From Nannochloropsis oceanica (Eukaryota > Sar > Eustigmatophyceae > Eustigmatales > Monodopsidaceae), in assembly GCA_004519485.1 (NCBI GenBank), contig CP038128.1, positions 947,001 to 1,011,000 of the forward strand: a DNA stretch of 64,000 nucleotides. The letters run 5' to 3'. A model generated the notes under the pieces. The model was not told the DNA's origin. It did not search any database and worked only from the letters and a program-made list of their open reading frames with translations. A program made the position numbers and the translations under genes. This document shows, one piece after another, positions 36,364 through 47,018 of the stretch; position 1 is the stretch's first letter; each line of letters begins with the position of its first letter.

Positions 36364-37712
36364 ATGAACTTTGGACAAAAGGGCCGCGAGCTCTTGCAAG
36401 AATTGAAGCGGAGTGACTGGTTGCCATTGTACAGCGAGGATGCCGTGAGCCGGTGCCTGCTGGAATGCCAGGGGCACATGGCGCAGATCCGACCAGCCTT
36501 GGCGCAGGAAATGGTGAGTGAATGCCGGTGGGATATGATGGAGAATGTATCCGGGCACATCTCAGTGTGCGATGATGGCGGGAAATGGGTATGGACAAGG
36601 TCGGCTGCTGCCTTCATCAGTCGCCCGGATCATGCCAAAAGAATGTGTATGGGCGCAGAGCGTACCAGATGGATGGGGTTGACCTGTAATAACGTGGGCA
36701 GCTCTTTCTCTGGCCCGCCACTTCACGAACGATTCAAGTGTGTATACTTTTAATTTGATTCATATCCATACCAATCGTCACAGACGGAGGTGCCCCCTGA
36801 GTATTTGGTGGCGTTGTCGGTGCACCTGCAAAACATTCTACGGAACAAGCGCTGTCTCTTGGCCTACATGCAGGTACAAAAGGAGGATAGTGGGAAGTAA
36901 GAGATAGTTGGGGTTTGTATAGTTGGATGAACTTGGGTGTTCGGAAGATATGCTGGTTTTCTCCGTTGGGAAGGGAATGACACACACGAGAAACAACCAT
37001 TATAATTCTGTTTCAGAGTGCAGGCAGACACACGCGCAAATTTCGTGTACAAGAAGGCCAACCAGTGCGGCACGATTATTGTTACAACATTTCTAAATGC
37101 TATGGTATCTTAATTGAGAAAAAAGAGAAATAACCGCGGATGCATACATTTGTATATAATGTTATCCACTCCCCTTTTTTCCGTCCCCTCGTACCTCCAT
37201 TACGCCCTTCCCTTCCATACCCCACCACACTAGCATCGCTTAGACAAGGTGCGGGAATTGAGATGGGATACGGGTGGAGCTGTGATTCCCACGCACCTGC
37301 AACGGAAGCTGTCTGCGAAAGAAACCGAGTTCTTTGCCTCTTACGACAAGCTCCTGTCTGAATACATGGGCCATTACCCTTTGCTCGATCTTACGGGCTC
37401 TATCTTGGTACGTACGTAAAAAGGTGGAGACGGAAAGTATATATTTCGTAAATCTTCAATAATTTCATTGTTGCTTTGTCAGAAATCTCATTTCCCGTCA
37501 TCCTTCAACCTCCCCCTCCTCAGCCGCCCAAGGAAATGTGCATCGAAGTGCGCGTGCTGGCAGACTGCGGCGAAGTTATGACCGACCAAGGGCCCGTCAA
37601 TTTGAAGAAGGGTACGAACCATTTCTTGCGTCGCGCGGACGTGGAAGGATTGATAAGGCAGGGTTTGCTTCAGCATGTTCCGTCTGCCTCCTCGGCGCAA
37701 AGCACCATGTAG
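36364..37712 (+). CDS. PSF1: GINS complex subunit PSF1, about 200 aa
   Basis: Four exons: 36364-36513, 36784-36873, 37234-37407 and 37524-37712, all phase 0; donors GTGAGT, GTACAA and GTACGT. The joined protein has the PSF1 hallmarks: GQKGRELLQELKR at the N terminus, NILRNKRCLLAYMQHRL (RNRRC.AYL block), VRELRWDTG, LSEYMGHY and the C-terminal B domain PPKEMCIEVRVLADCGEV with LIRQGLLQHV. Its length (200) equals that of human GINS1 (196). PSF1 with SLD5, PSF2 and PSF3 forms GINS, part of the CMG replicative helicase with CDC45 and MCM2-7 in the nucleus. Every exon is under 200 bases, so the gene is easily missed by simple ORF searches. Confidence 0.93.
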
Positions 37713-38642
37713 AAGTGGACGGATAGGGGTGAGCGGGGAGGAAAGATGACTGGTCAAATTCAGAATATGTATATGCAGTATAACATGCCTTCAAAAGGGA
37801 TAAAAAGTAATTCAAATCACTTGGAATCCGCAAGTTTTGCTATTGAAAGAGTGCTGTAGCAGAAGGCCTGTCCACTCGCGGCCGACCCTCGCCTCTTCCG
37901 TTCGCGTCGCCGGCGCAATGACCACTACCGCTCCGGTACAGACGTATGCCCCGAGATAACTGCCTGCACAAATTTTATTGAGCCGGTGGTCACAGTGCTG
38001 GCGTGTGCTTCATCCGTTTTCAACCTGAAAGAATACACTGCTCGGTTCGTCTTCCTCTTCGGCTGCATGTGCAGCTGCAGCACCAAGCAAATCAACACGC
38101 CGAGCGACAAAAACAAAGCGATGGACAAACGCCGCACGCGAGCCTTAAAGGCGTCTCATCACTCAAGATCTACAAACCGTGTCCACATCCACACAGGAGC
38201 GAGCGCGGGCGCAGGGCAAGGTGGCTTTGGGACCGAAAAAGGTGGAGGGAGGAGGCTAGCTAGACGACCCATCACTCCTCCGTCCGCCCCACAGCAGCTT
38301 TCGCGTACTGGACGCACGGCACCAGGCCACAAACTGTTACTGCATGTGCGTTTTGGCTATAACGTCGGTGTGCTGGGGGAGGATTTGGTTTGAGCATTGC
38401 GGAAGGCGCAATAAGCCACATTTGCTTGCTTAGATACTCTCTCACTCGGCCTTTTGTCCCAAAGTAGTCTCGAAACCCGCAATCCCACCGCTCACCCATT
38501 CCACACATCTCCCATGTGTTCACTCAGACCCACACATAAGTGTATCCGTCAGGGAAGAAGCTATCCGTGAACGTAAGGCGACAGGGGATACGTCCCATCC
38601 ATCACGCATAAGCTGCAGCAGCAGACACGCACATAGCTAGGA
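37713..38642. other. Intergenic region between PSF1 and the carrier gene
   Basis: Two plus-strand genes in tandem; this holds the PSF1 3' end (purine-rich just after the stop) and the carrier promoter. Overlapping small open frames at 37986-38393 show no recognisable domain. Confidence 0.5.
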
Positions 38643-40037
38643 ATGGACCGCATAATAGGCTTTTTGGCCTCAAGCGGGACACGTGCAGCCCCTGCAGAAT
38701 GTCATGGGATTGGAGGTAGTGATGCGGACTTGGACTGGGAGGATTGGGACCCGAAGGCGGGGTCATTTGTGCATCATATGATTGCGGGGAGTTTAGCTGG
38801 CATAGCCGAGCATACAGTTATGTATCCCGTGGACACCATCAAGACCTTTGTCCAGTGCCAAGAATGTAATGTGACGGCAAATTGTATGAAGCAGCAGACG
38901 ATGGCCGCGGCGACGGCGACGGCGACTGTTGGTGATGGGAGACGGAGAGCTGCATCAGCGGTGGCAAGAGCGGCGGTAGTCGTGGAAGGCGCGGGGATGA
39001 CTTCCTTGGAGGCGGCCTCACGCTTGGTCCAACGAGAAGGGGTGTTTCGGCTTTGGCGAGGGGTGAGCTCAATGTTGTCAGCGTGTGTGCCTGCTCATGC
39101 TGCGTATTTTAGTGCACTCGAATCGTGTAAGGAAAGTTTTGGAGTGAATGGACGTGAGCACAACGTTGGAGGAGCAGCAGCAGCTGGAGCAGTGGCGACG
39201 CTTTTTCACGATTCTATTATGACACCCATGGACGTGATAAAGCAACGTCTGCAGTTAGGGTACTATACGGGCTTGCTGAATTGTGCTGCATCGATCGCGC
39301 GGCAGGAGGGGGTACGGGCGTTCTATCTGAGCTTACCCGTGACTCTGTTTATGAATTTACCGTACGGCGGGGTAATGGTCGCCGCGAATGAGAGCATCAA
39401 GCGCATGCTCAAGCCTGCGGGCGACTATAACACAGGCACTTACCTTTTCGCCGGCTCAGGGGCCGGGGCCTTGGCTGCTGCTGCGACTACTCCCTTAGAT
39501 TTGATCAAGACGCGGCTCCAAACCCAAGTCACGTTGCGTGGGACCCCTCTGGCTGCTGCTGTCGTTGGCGCTGATGTCGATATTTACGATCCCTGCACTC
39601 ATAGAGGCAGCAAAGGAGCAGGATCAGTGCATGCTGCATCCTCTTCGGGTCTACACCACCCTACTTCCGCTGCCGCCACTCCTCTAGCCGCCAGCCACGG
39701 AGCAACCAGCCCACCGGGAACTGCGGGAGTGCGAGCAGCGCCTCACTCCCTTCCTACCACTGCTCCAGTGCGGAGCCATGTGACATCCTCATCAGATGGG
39801 GGCTGTCTACGTGCAGAGCACACACGATTAAGGTACAAGGGAATCCTGGACGCGGCCAGGCAGATCCACGCAGCGGAGGGAGTGGTGGGATTTTTCCGAG
39901 GGATGTTGCCGCGGTTGCTGGTACACACACCATCTGTTGCGATTAGTTGGACGACGTATGAGACAGTTAAGGATTTCTTGAGAAGTAACTACCCGGCATC
40001 TTCCTCCTCTGCGTCGCTGATACCGCCAGAGATCTGA
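38643..40037 (+). CDS. Mitochondrial carrier family protein, mitoferrin-like, 464 aa
   Basis: Single exon. Three SLC25 repeats each carry the signature Px[DE]xx[KR]: YPVDTIKT (Pro62), TPMDVIKQ (Pro195) and TPLDLIKT (Pro284). The surroundings match mitoferrin/Mrs3-Mrs4: HHMIAGSLAGIAEHTVMYP in repeat 1, PAHAAYFSALE between repeats 1 and 2, HDSIMTPMDVIKQRLQ and LFMNLPYGG in repeat 2. Mitoferrins move iron into the matrix for Fe-S cluster and heme synthesis. The usual length is about 300-350 residues; the excess here comes from an N-terminal acidic extension, a 25-residue Ala-rich loop in repeat 1, and about 95 residues of Ser/Ala/His-rich insert in the matrix loop of repeat 3 (about 300-398). 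Another SLC25 substrate cannot be excluded without structure-based residue comparison. Confidence 0.85.
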   Translation: MDRIIGFLASSGTRAAPAECHGIGGSDADLDWEDWDPKAGSFVHHMIAGSLAGIAEHTVMYPVDTIKTFVQCQECNVTANCMKQQTMAAATATATVGDGRRRAASAVARAAVVVEGAGMTSLEAASRLVQREGVFRLWRGVSSMLSACVPAHAAYFSALESCKESFGVNGREHNVGGAAAAGAVATLFHDSIMTPMDVIKQRLQLGYYTGLLNCAASIARQEGVRAFYLSLPVTLFMNLPYGGVMVAANESIKRMLKPAGDYNTGTYLFAGSGAGALAAAATTPLDLIKTRLQTQVTLRGTPLAAAVVGADVDIYDPCTHRGSKGAGSVHAASSSGLHHPTSAAATPLAASHGATSPPGTAGVRAAPHSLPTTAPVRSHVTSSSDGGCLRAEHTRLRYKGILDAARQIHAAEGVVGFFRGMLPRLLVHTPSVAISWTTYETVKDFLRSNYPASSSSASLIPPEI

Positions 40038-40877
40038 GGTAGGGGTGGGGGAGTTGTGAGGAGAGAGGGGGAGGGCGAGAGACAGGAGGGGGAGGAAAAT
40101 TTGACGACGACACAAAGTTTGTAGAGGCAGCAATAATATCGAGGGAGAGGAAAAGCACGAAAAATGTGCTTGCAGCCATATGCTAAGTCACGTGAATGAA
40201 ATCATCAAACCATGAAAGACGGATAGATGGATGCATGAAATTTATATAGGACCACCGTGTACGCCGGCTTGTCTCATGCGTGTGGTTGTGGAATCCGGAT
40301 AACATGCGTCAAAGGTGTGTGCTTGTAAAACATCTTTTGTTGACTCTTTTTCTTTGCACGTTTCAACACACTTCCACTTCCTTACATCTTTCCTTTCATC
40401 TTCTTCTTCTCCTTTCCCTCAACACGGGTTGAATATTCATACGTCTCTCCGCGCGCTCTTCTTCATTTGATTTCTAATTACCAACAATTCGGACTAATGT
40501 CGGCCCCTCAATCACTCGCAGACGTATTGAACACATACACATGCCCACATTTGCTACCCTTCCTTTTTCTTCCGAGATTTTCTACGATTTTCCATTCCCT
40601 TTTTGATTGTTTGCTTTCGTTCGTGTTTTCTGTCTCCTCTTCCTCCTCCTTCCCGCCCTCCTCCTTCCTACCTCATGTACACAAGATATTCGCGGCTAGT
40701 CATACACGCATTTATCACTCCAGCTCCAGCTTCTATTTTGTTGTCTCTCCTCCGTAATCTCTTTACTTATTGATTTTTTCTTTTTTCATACCTATGAATG
40801 GAGATACTCCACGCCACTGGTGTCCCTCCTCGCATCCTTTCTTTTCTTCTCATTTACCACTCACAATTGACTAAGTT
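40038..40877. other. Convergent intergenic region, 0.84 kb
   Basis: The first 90 bases are a strong GA tract following the carrier stop, while about 40350-40700 is pyrimidine-rich ahead of the minus-strand stop. These are 3' flanks of opposite genes. No gene seen. Confidence 0.6.
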
Positions 40878-42026
40878 CTATGCTGCGGCCAAATTAGCAG
40901 CCGATTCACCTGCCTTCTGGCTCATCCCAGCAGCTGGCGCAGTAGGAGCAGCACCATGAAGGGCAGCAGCATCATTTACAGGTGGAGCGGGCCCTGAATG
41001 GGAGTTGCGGATCTTCCAGACAAAGTATCCGATGCAACCTGTGAATAATAGCATGCCGAAGACGATCCCAAATGTGTCCCCTGCCGTATGGGTGTTCCAT
41101 TTCGAGGCCACTTCCTGCGGGCCAGGGAAAGCGTTGATGGTCAAGTCAATCGAGCTCCTGCCATCCCTCAGCACGTACGAGTAGCTCTGCTGTGTGTCCT
41201 TTATCAATCCAAAACCCCCACTACGCGCCTCGTCACTCAACGCCGGTTGGGTCTCCGTGAACACGCCCTGCCGGCCATACGACCAATGCTGCACCATTGT
41301 AGACATGCACGTCCGTCCCGTCGCAGAGTTCACAACCGAGACTTCGAGCGGCTCAGAAATATCGTGACACCCCAACTGAAAATTTTCCAAAAAGACAGGG
41401 AACTGCTGATTCTCCTCTGTCCAGCTCTGGATAGTCTTTCCGCTCATCTTGAATTGCACATATGGGCTAACTTTACCTTCGGTATCAAAGCAAGGGAGGC
41501 CATCGGCCAGAGTCACGGCAGTCAGCTTCAAGGCGACCGACCATTGCTTCAAAGGGCAGGTGGAGGGGTCCACAATAGCCTTCCAATCCTCCACGTCCTC
41601 CAGGATATCGGCGTTGCTATCAAATTGCATGCGGCGTCGGTTCTAAGGGAAGGAATATTTTGGCAGCGGAGCAGAGGACAAAAATGAGTGAGAAAAGCAA
41701 TACACGTCAAGAGATAACAGCATATATGGGACCAGTAGATACATAGAGAGGTGGAAAATATGGCAGAACGTTGTGAAAATTTCGATCAACAAGGGAGGGA
41801 GGGAAGGACATGGGAATTGACAGAATAGTAATGGTAACCCTTACCAAGGCAAGAGACATATGGCAATCAAGACATAAGCGCGTCAGACTTCAAGGAGTGT
41901 GGTTAAGACGTCGATGCAATTACATGGACTCACCTTGGGATTGCCTGCCTCTGTGCTTAACGCTAAGAGCAATGTTGCCATCCCTGACAAGACGAGAGCA
42001 GGCCGCCGTTGTTGATGAACAGGCAT
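40878..42026 (-). CDS. Type I membrane protein with possible C2-like luminal domain, about 285 aa
   Basis: Two minus-strand exons, 41934-42026 and 40878-41642; donor GTGAGT, acceptor CCTTAG, phase 0. Exon 1 is a signal peptide (MPVHQQRRPALVLSGMATLLLALSTEAG split by length here; cleavage likely after EAG). The ectodomain includes WSVALKLTAVTLADGLP and SPYVQFKMSGK, a pattern like a C2 beta-sandwich (target is inferred only), with several Cys that could pair. A single TM helix, FGIVFGMLLFTGCIGYFVW, is followed by a short basic then Ala/Pro-rich cytosolic tail ending AAANLAAA-like. Function not known. The short first exon would be missed by ORF finding. Confidence 0.78.
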
Positions 42027-42839
42027 GGTGGTCAGGTACTTGTGTTGTACAGAACTACGACTGGGAGGGATATCTGGGATGCGTGGATACTGGTTTGGTA
42101 TAGAGCCTTTAGCTTCCTTCGTCCTGGGTGTTTGGCGCCCTGTGTATGTGCGTAGATGACGGGAGGGGGGGGCGCGGAAAAGAGTGAGTCGCAGGCAGAG
42201 ATGGAACGTGTGAGCTTGTTGGTGCCCATGTGAACGATGCTACGCAGTAATATTTTTTCAGCTCGATCACAATATGAAATAACGCGAGTGGGTCCTGGAC
42301 GCTGTGGATATATGGAGGAGCGGGAGGGCCTGCCGTGTCGTCGTCTACGAGAGCAGGGAGAAGAGATGTACACGGAATTCTTTCCTATGGCTGTTTATGT
42401 GCAAGCACACCAATTCTCTTCTCCGGACAAATAAATGGGGAGCACGCTCTTGCTACCCTGCATGTATATGTTCACGATTGGAAGTGGAGGCAGGAAAAAG
42501 CAGGCAGGGCACGGCATAAGCCTTTTTTCTCAGGGAGCAGAATGCCGTTGGAGTCAACAGCAGCCGTTTATGCCCCGGGGCCCGTTACTGGACCTCCTCC
42601 CTCCCCTGCTTTCCCTGGAGAGGCTCCTATCTACTCTCTGGTGCGTCATGCAGCGGTTCATAGTTTTTGGCCCATGCAAAAATGACAAGGTTCTTCCTAA
42701 CAGCAATCAAGTAAAATACATTAAGGTTTTTCCTAACAGCAATCAAGTAAAATACATTTACCAGACTTCTTAGCAAGTCGATTTCATTATTCTTGGTCTC
42801 TTTTACTACACCCACATCCCGAATCCACTCAGACACAGA
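42027..42839. other. Intergenic region between two minus-strand genes, 0.8 kb
   Basis: Upstream region of the type I membrane protein and 3' flank of the FOP-like gene. Contains a 36-base tandem duplication at 42687-42758. No other feature recognised. Confidence 0.55.
42687..42758. repeat. 36-base tandem duplication
   Basis: Two adjacent 36-base units, 42687-42722 and 42723-42758, both beginning AAGGTT and containing CCTAACAGCAATCAAG, differ at one base (C to T). A recent local duplication in the 3' flank of the FOP-like gene. Confidence 0.95.
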
Positions 42840-44207
42840 CTACCCTTTTAATACTTCCTCATCATCCGCTACACTGTCTTCTTGTTGTACTAATGATGGG
42901 AAGACCTGGGTTAAGGCGACATCCCGGACTCCATCCTCCACGTCCTCCTCCTCCTCTTGCTCTTGTATTGTTTCTGCCTCGGCCTGAATGGCCACCTGTT
43001 CGAGTGATGTCCAAGAGTGAAAAGTACAAATATGGACAATTTGGGATCTTTGAAATCTTTCGTGATTTTTGGAAGTACGTACTTTGTCCATCGAGAGCCT
43101 CAGTTCCACCTCGTCATCGTTGTCATCATCGCTGCTGCTGCCGCTCCCCTCGCCGGTTCTTTTGTTTACAGCCGAGGAAATACTACCATCCCCTTCTTCT
43201 TGTTCATGCTGCCCGCCATTCCTGGTGTGTCAATGTGCGCGGTGTTTGCATCGTTACATTTTACATAAGACTCAATTGAAGTAGATGCATTGCCTCCAAC
43301 CATTCCCCTACAGTTTCCCTCACCCAAGACACACCTGCTTCTACCCTCCTCTTCCTCCTCTTCATACGCAATTGCCTCCTCCACAGCTCCAGTTATTTCT
43401 TCGACGCCGTTTTTCTCTACCATTTGTTGCCTGGCGGCCAAAGCCTGCTCTTGTCCCCCAGGTGCCAGCATCGCTTCTTCTTCTCCCTCCTCCTTCCTTC
43501 CTTTTCCATCCCCCTCTTCTCCCTCCTCCTTCGCCTCCGACTCACTCCTCAATCGCTTCTTTTCCATCTGGCGGCGCATGAATTGTAAGAGGAGAGGATC
43601 TTCGGAACCAGTATCAGAATCCAACTCGAGCGTTTCTACGACTGCTTGCTGCAGCGACCTCCAATGCGAAGGCGGATGCTGCTGTTGCTGCTGCTGCGGC
43701 TGCCCCTCCCCCACTGCTGTACCATCGTCGAGATTAGCTTCCGGTAGAAAGATGGACAAGCTGTGCCTTAAACCTAAACTATCAAGCAAGTCGGCGACCA
43801 AGCCTAATGCGAGTCGCCCTTCTTCTGTTTCTGCTGCGGCCATCGCGCGTTGATTGGGGTGTAGAAGCCGTAGATGCGTGAGGCTGGCCTCGGGTCGCTG
43901 CCCGTCACCAAACCTATCCGTGACCAAATGGACCCCGGCGACAAGCAACGCCTGTTTGGCGTGAGGGGTGGGGGTGCCTAGAGTTAGCGTACTCGTGATG
44001 GGCGACGAAAGTCAGGGAGAATTGCATTGCTTGACGAAAACGTACCCTAGCGTGGTTTAGGATGCCCGCCCCTCCCAATGCCTGCTTTAAAAGCTGTTTG
44101 ACCTCCATCATTTCCTTGTCCGGCCCCGCACCGGTCTGCTGCTGCTGCTGGTGCTGCGGCGGGGGCATGTCCTCCTCGGCCCACTTCTGAGGCGAAGTGC
44201 TTGTCAT
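42840..44207 (-). CDS. FOP/LisH-domain centrosomal-type protein, about 336 aa
   Basis: Four minus-strand exons: 44046-44207, 43335-43951, 43083-43158 and 42840-42995; donors GTACGT, GTGTGT and GTACGT, phases 0, 2, 0. The first 150 residues resemble FOP (FGFR1OP/CEP43) and plant TON1: VKQLLKQALGGAGILNHARA, then LALGLVADLLDSLGLRHSLSIFLPEA, the LisH dimerisation helix pair with the FLPE ending. The rest is charged and disordered with Gln and Glu runs; the C terminus (DDNDDEVELRLSMDK, then acidic) resembles the acidic FOP tail. FOP anchors proteins at centrioles and basal bodies. The two small 3' exons rest on splice and phase logic alone; the reading frame of exon 2 would otherwise stop at 43166. 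Confidence 0.75.
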
Positions 44208-44660
44208 GGTCACTCGTCTCGGAACGTGTGCCCAGCGCTGGCTAGTCTGCTTATGGGACGAGGAAGAGCAGCGTCGGTGTGAGTTATTTGTGTACGCGAG
44301 GGCTCGTTTCCCGGGATCAGGGCATCGAAAATGCAAGGAAGAAAAAGAAGAGCGGCTTTGCGTGACAGGTTTCAATCCACTGATAGCAGGAAATTCCTTC
44401 TTGGAGACGACGGCAGTTGCTGGAGCGAGGGGTGGCCTTACTGTCACCGACTCACACACTCTTTGCGCACTCAACCCCACACATACAGGCAGCACTTTTA
44501 CAAGTGCACAAGGTAGACGCGCTAGATCCGACTCGTTGGCTGGTCGCTTTTTCGTTAGTGATCCCGCCTCTGGACAACTATTGCTGGCTAGCCTAGAGCG
44601 CGCGCGCACGCCGATACCATCAACATCCACCCCAGCCACTCGCCCGCATCACATCGCATC
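44208..44660. promoter_or_regulatory. Short bidirectional promoter region, 453 bp
   Basis: Separates the start codons of the FOP-like gene (minus) and the ferrochelatase gene (plus). With both 5' UTRs inside, the promoters must overlap or abut. No individual element could be identified with confidence. An open frame crosses it but shows no domain. Confidence 0.5.
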
Positions 44661-45467
44661 ATGTGCAGGTACTCACATTCCTCGCAGCTGCTCGTGGTCG
44701 CACTGCTTGGGACGGCGCAACTTGCCGTCCACGGGTTCCTCTTACTCAACAAGTCACCACTGGTACAAAATCAGGACGCCCGGTGGCGACCCAGTCCCAG
44801 CAGCGACAGCCTCAGCACCCGCCCCACCACTGCTACCATGCACACGGAAGGGCGGATTTGGATGCAGTTCCCAACCTTGTCTGACACGCTGCGCGTGAGC
44901 AAGGGCCGCGAGGTGGTCATCGAGACGACTGCCACCGAGCATTTGGAAGAGGCCGAGATCGAAGTGGACGCTCACGCCTTTCAACTGCAACAAGAGCAAC
45001 AGAGGATACGGGAAAAGTCCCAGGCTCAAGCGAGAGAGTACAAGGTGGGCGTGATCGTCGTGGATCATGGATCGCGCCGCGCTGAGGCCAATAATGCGTT
45101 GGCCGGCGTTGTGAATGATTTCCAGGCCCTGAGTGGATATGAGCTGGTGGAGCCCGCCCACATGGAGCTAGCAGAGCCCTCCATTGCCACAGCTTTTGGT
45201 CGATGCGTGGAACGTGGGGCCACATTTATTATTTGTCATCCGTTTTTTTTGTCGAGGGGGCGGCATGTGGCGGAAGATATCCCAACGTTGTTGGAAGAGG
45301 CGGCCTCAATTTTTCCTGGGGTGGAATGGGCTTTGTCTCAGCCCCTGGGATCGCAGGCGGAGATTCCTCGGTTGATGCAAATGGCGGTGGAGGATTGTGT
45401 GGTGGAGCAGAACATTAAGAGTGAGGACCATGCGGACGGGTCGCCGTTGCCGGAGTTCAATATTTAG
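44661..45467 (+). CDS. SIRB: Sirohydrochlorin ferrochelatase (SirB/CbiX type), plastid-targeted, 268 aa
   Basis: Single exon. The N terminus is a signal peptide (LLVVALLGTAQLAVHG) cut before Phe (VHG-FLLLNKS), then a Ser/Thr-rich transit region, which indicates the complex plastid. The catalytic domain, about residues 127-245, has GVIVVDHGSRRAEANNAL with the metal-binding His, VEPAHMELAEPSI, and IICHPFFLSRGRHVAEDIP with the second His. It is a single CbiX-S-like domain, as in plant SirB, which inserts iron into sirohydrochlorin to make siroheme for nitrite and sulfite reductases. An acidic linker (about 70-125) between transit and enzyme is longer than usual. Confidence 0.93.
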   Translation: MCRYSHSSQLLVVALLGTAQLAVHGFLLLNKSPLVQNQDARWRPSPSSDSLSTRPTTATMHTEGRIWMQFPTLSDTLRVSKGREVVIETTATEHLEEAEIEVDAHAFQLQQEQQRIREKSQAQAREYKVGVIVVDHGSRRAEANNALAGVVNDFQALSGYELVEPAHMELAEPSIATAFGRCVERGATFIICHPFFLSRGRHVAEDIPTLLEEAASIFPGVEWALSQPLGSQAEIPRLMQMAVEDCVVEQNIKSEDHADGSPLPEFNI

Positions 45468-45881
45468 GAGGGAGGGATGTAGCGATGATTTGTTTCTGGC
45501 GTAATGGATGATTTTGATTTTGAAGGTGCGGAAAGGAGTATATTTTTGTGGTAAGTGTTTTATATGTAGTTTATTTATGCTCTGTGTTGCAGAAGCTAGC
45601 AAAACGAAGTTACCTTTTAGTTTTATGCTTGCGAGGATTGGAGCGGGAGGGAGGGCGCGTCCCCTACCACTTAGCGTAGCACGAAGGGGAATGACGAAAA
45701 AAAGAATGTAACGTGTATATAAACATTATAATAAAGAAAAATGTCGCGGTCAATCCGTCCATTTAACAATGTAACCTTGTTTTTACAACCAATCGTTCGT
45801 TGCAGTTATCCATTTACCTCTTGTCTGCTAGACTAAACATCTTTCTGACATCTAACGCCTTCTACCCCTGCTCCCGCATTA
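45468..45881. other. Convergent intergenic region
   Basis: Holds the 3' ends of the ferrochelatase (plus; GA-rich start) and of serine racemase (minus; pyrimidine-rich just before 45882). AT-rich in the middle (45700-45760). No gene. Confidence 0.6.
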
Positions 45882-47018
45882 CTAACTACTACTACTACTG
45901 CTCTTATGCCCGTTAATCTCATCTTCCTCCCTCTCTTCCTCTTCTTCCTCCTCAGCCGCCAACCGCCAAACCTCCTCCATTTCACTTATGTCTACATTGC
46001 CACCACATAAGACAATGCCCACTCTCCGACACTCCATCCCCAGCACCGCATTTAATTTCTTGCAACTCAAAGCCACAGCCACACCCACCCCCGCACTCGG
46101 CTCAATCACCAGCTTCATCCTCTCATACACAAGACGCATCGCCCGGGCGATCTCCCTCTCCGATACGGTCAAAATCGCATCCACCTTATCGGACGACACT
46201 ATCGGAAACGTTTTCTTTCCCAACACCGTCAACAGCCCATCAGCAATACTCCGTGGAGGCGGCGTCGGGTGTAAACACAACACGCCCGTCGCCTTGGACC
46301 TAGCCGCATCATCAACTACTGCGGGCTCTGCACCTATTATCTTGATATCCGGCCGCATGGTCTTAGCTGCCACGGCCATGCCTCCCAATAACCCACCCCC
46401 TCCAATCGGAATGATCAACGCGTCCAGTTCCTCCCCCCCCGTCTCCTCCTTGACCTGCTCTAAAAATTCCAGGGCTACAGTTCCTTGGCCTGCCATCACA
46501 TTGTAGTCATCGGAAGGATGCACCAATGCCCCGCCTGTTGAGCCCACTAGCTCGGCTGCCATGGCCCAACGGGCCTCTACCGTCGGCTCGCACAGATAGA
46601 CCTTGCCCCCGTACCCTTTCACAGCTTTTACCTTGACAGCGGGGGCTGTCCGGGGCATAACAATGTGGGCATTAAGGCCTTTAGCACGTGCTGCCCATGC
46701 AAGAGCTTGAGCATGGTTTCCGCTGCTGTGAGTGACGACGTCTGTGACAGTGGGAGGCAAGTGGGCCACCGCGTTGAGGGCCCCGCGGACCTTGAATGAC
46801 CCCGTTTTTTGGAAGAGCTCGCATTTGAAAAATAGCTCCCGGTGGGTGACTGACACGGAATGGGCAGCAGCAAGGCTTTCTGTCTCAATGGCTTGGCACC
46901 GTAGGACGGGAGTGCGGTGCACTAAGGGTCGTATGGTCATGGCTGCGTCTTGGATTAGGGGGAGGTCGAGCTTTGTGTCCAAGCCCGAGCAATGGTCAGT
47001 CTTGCGCGGTGCTGCCAT
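45882..47018 (-). CDS. SRR: Serine racemase (PLP fold type II), 378 aa
   Basis: Single exon. LFFKCELFQKTGSFKVRGAL holds the PLP Schiff-base lysine and is nearly the same as in mammalian serine racemase. SSGNHAQALAWAA binds the substrate carboxylate, and GGGGLLGG binds the cofactor phosphate. MVYERMKL-type and EPSAGVGVAVAL blocks and the SGGN-like CGGNVDIS complete the family set. It racemises L-/D-serine and often eliminates serine to pyruvate; an L-threo-3-hydroxyaspartate or threonine dehydratase role is the main alternative. There is no C-terminal ACT domain, which separates it from biosynthetic threonine deaminase. The last 25 residues are an acidic run followed by poly-Ser, a local low-complexity extension. 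No targeting peptide, so probably cytosolic. Confidence 0.92.
   Translation of the reverse strand: MAAPRKTDHCSGLDTKLDLPLIQDAAMTIRPLVHRTPVLRCQAIETESLAAAHSVSVTHRELFFKCELFQKTGSFKVRGALNAVAHLPPTVTDVVTHSSGNHAQALAWAARAKGLNAHIVMPRTAPAVKVKAVKGYGGKVYLCEPTVEARWAMAAELVGSTGGALVHPSDDYNVMAGQGTVALEFLEQVKEETGGEELDALIIPIGGGGLLGGMAVAAKTMRPDIKIIGAEPAVVDDAARSKATGVLCLHPTPPPRSIADGLLTVLGKKTFPIVSSDKVDAILTVSEREIARAMRLVYERMKLVIEPSAGVGVAVALSCKKLNAVLGMECRRVGIVLCGGNVDISEMEEVWRLAAEEEEEEEREEDEINGHKSSSSSS

Noticed and set aside
43166-43334. Continuation of the FOP-like exon 2 frame to a stop at 43166
   Set aside because: The frame past the GTGTGT donor loses charge pattern and ends soon, whereas splicing to 43083-43158 and 42840-42995 closes phase and gives an acidic FOP-like tail.
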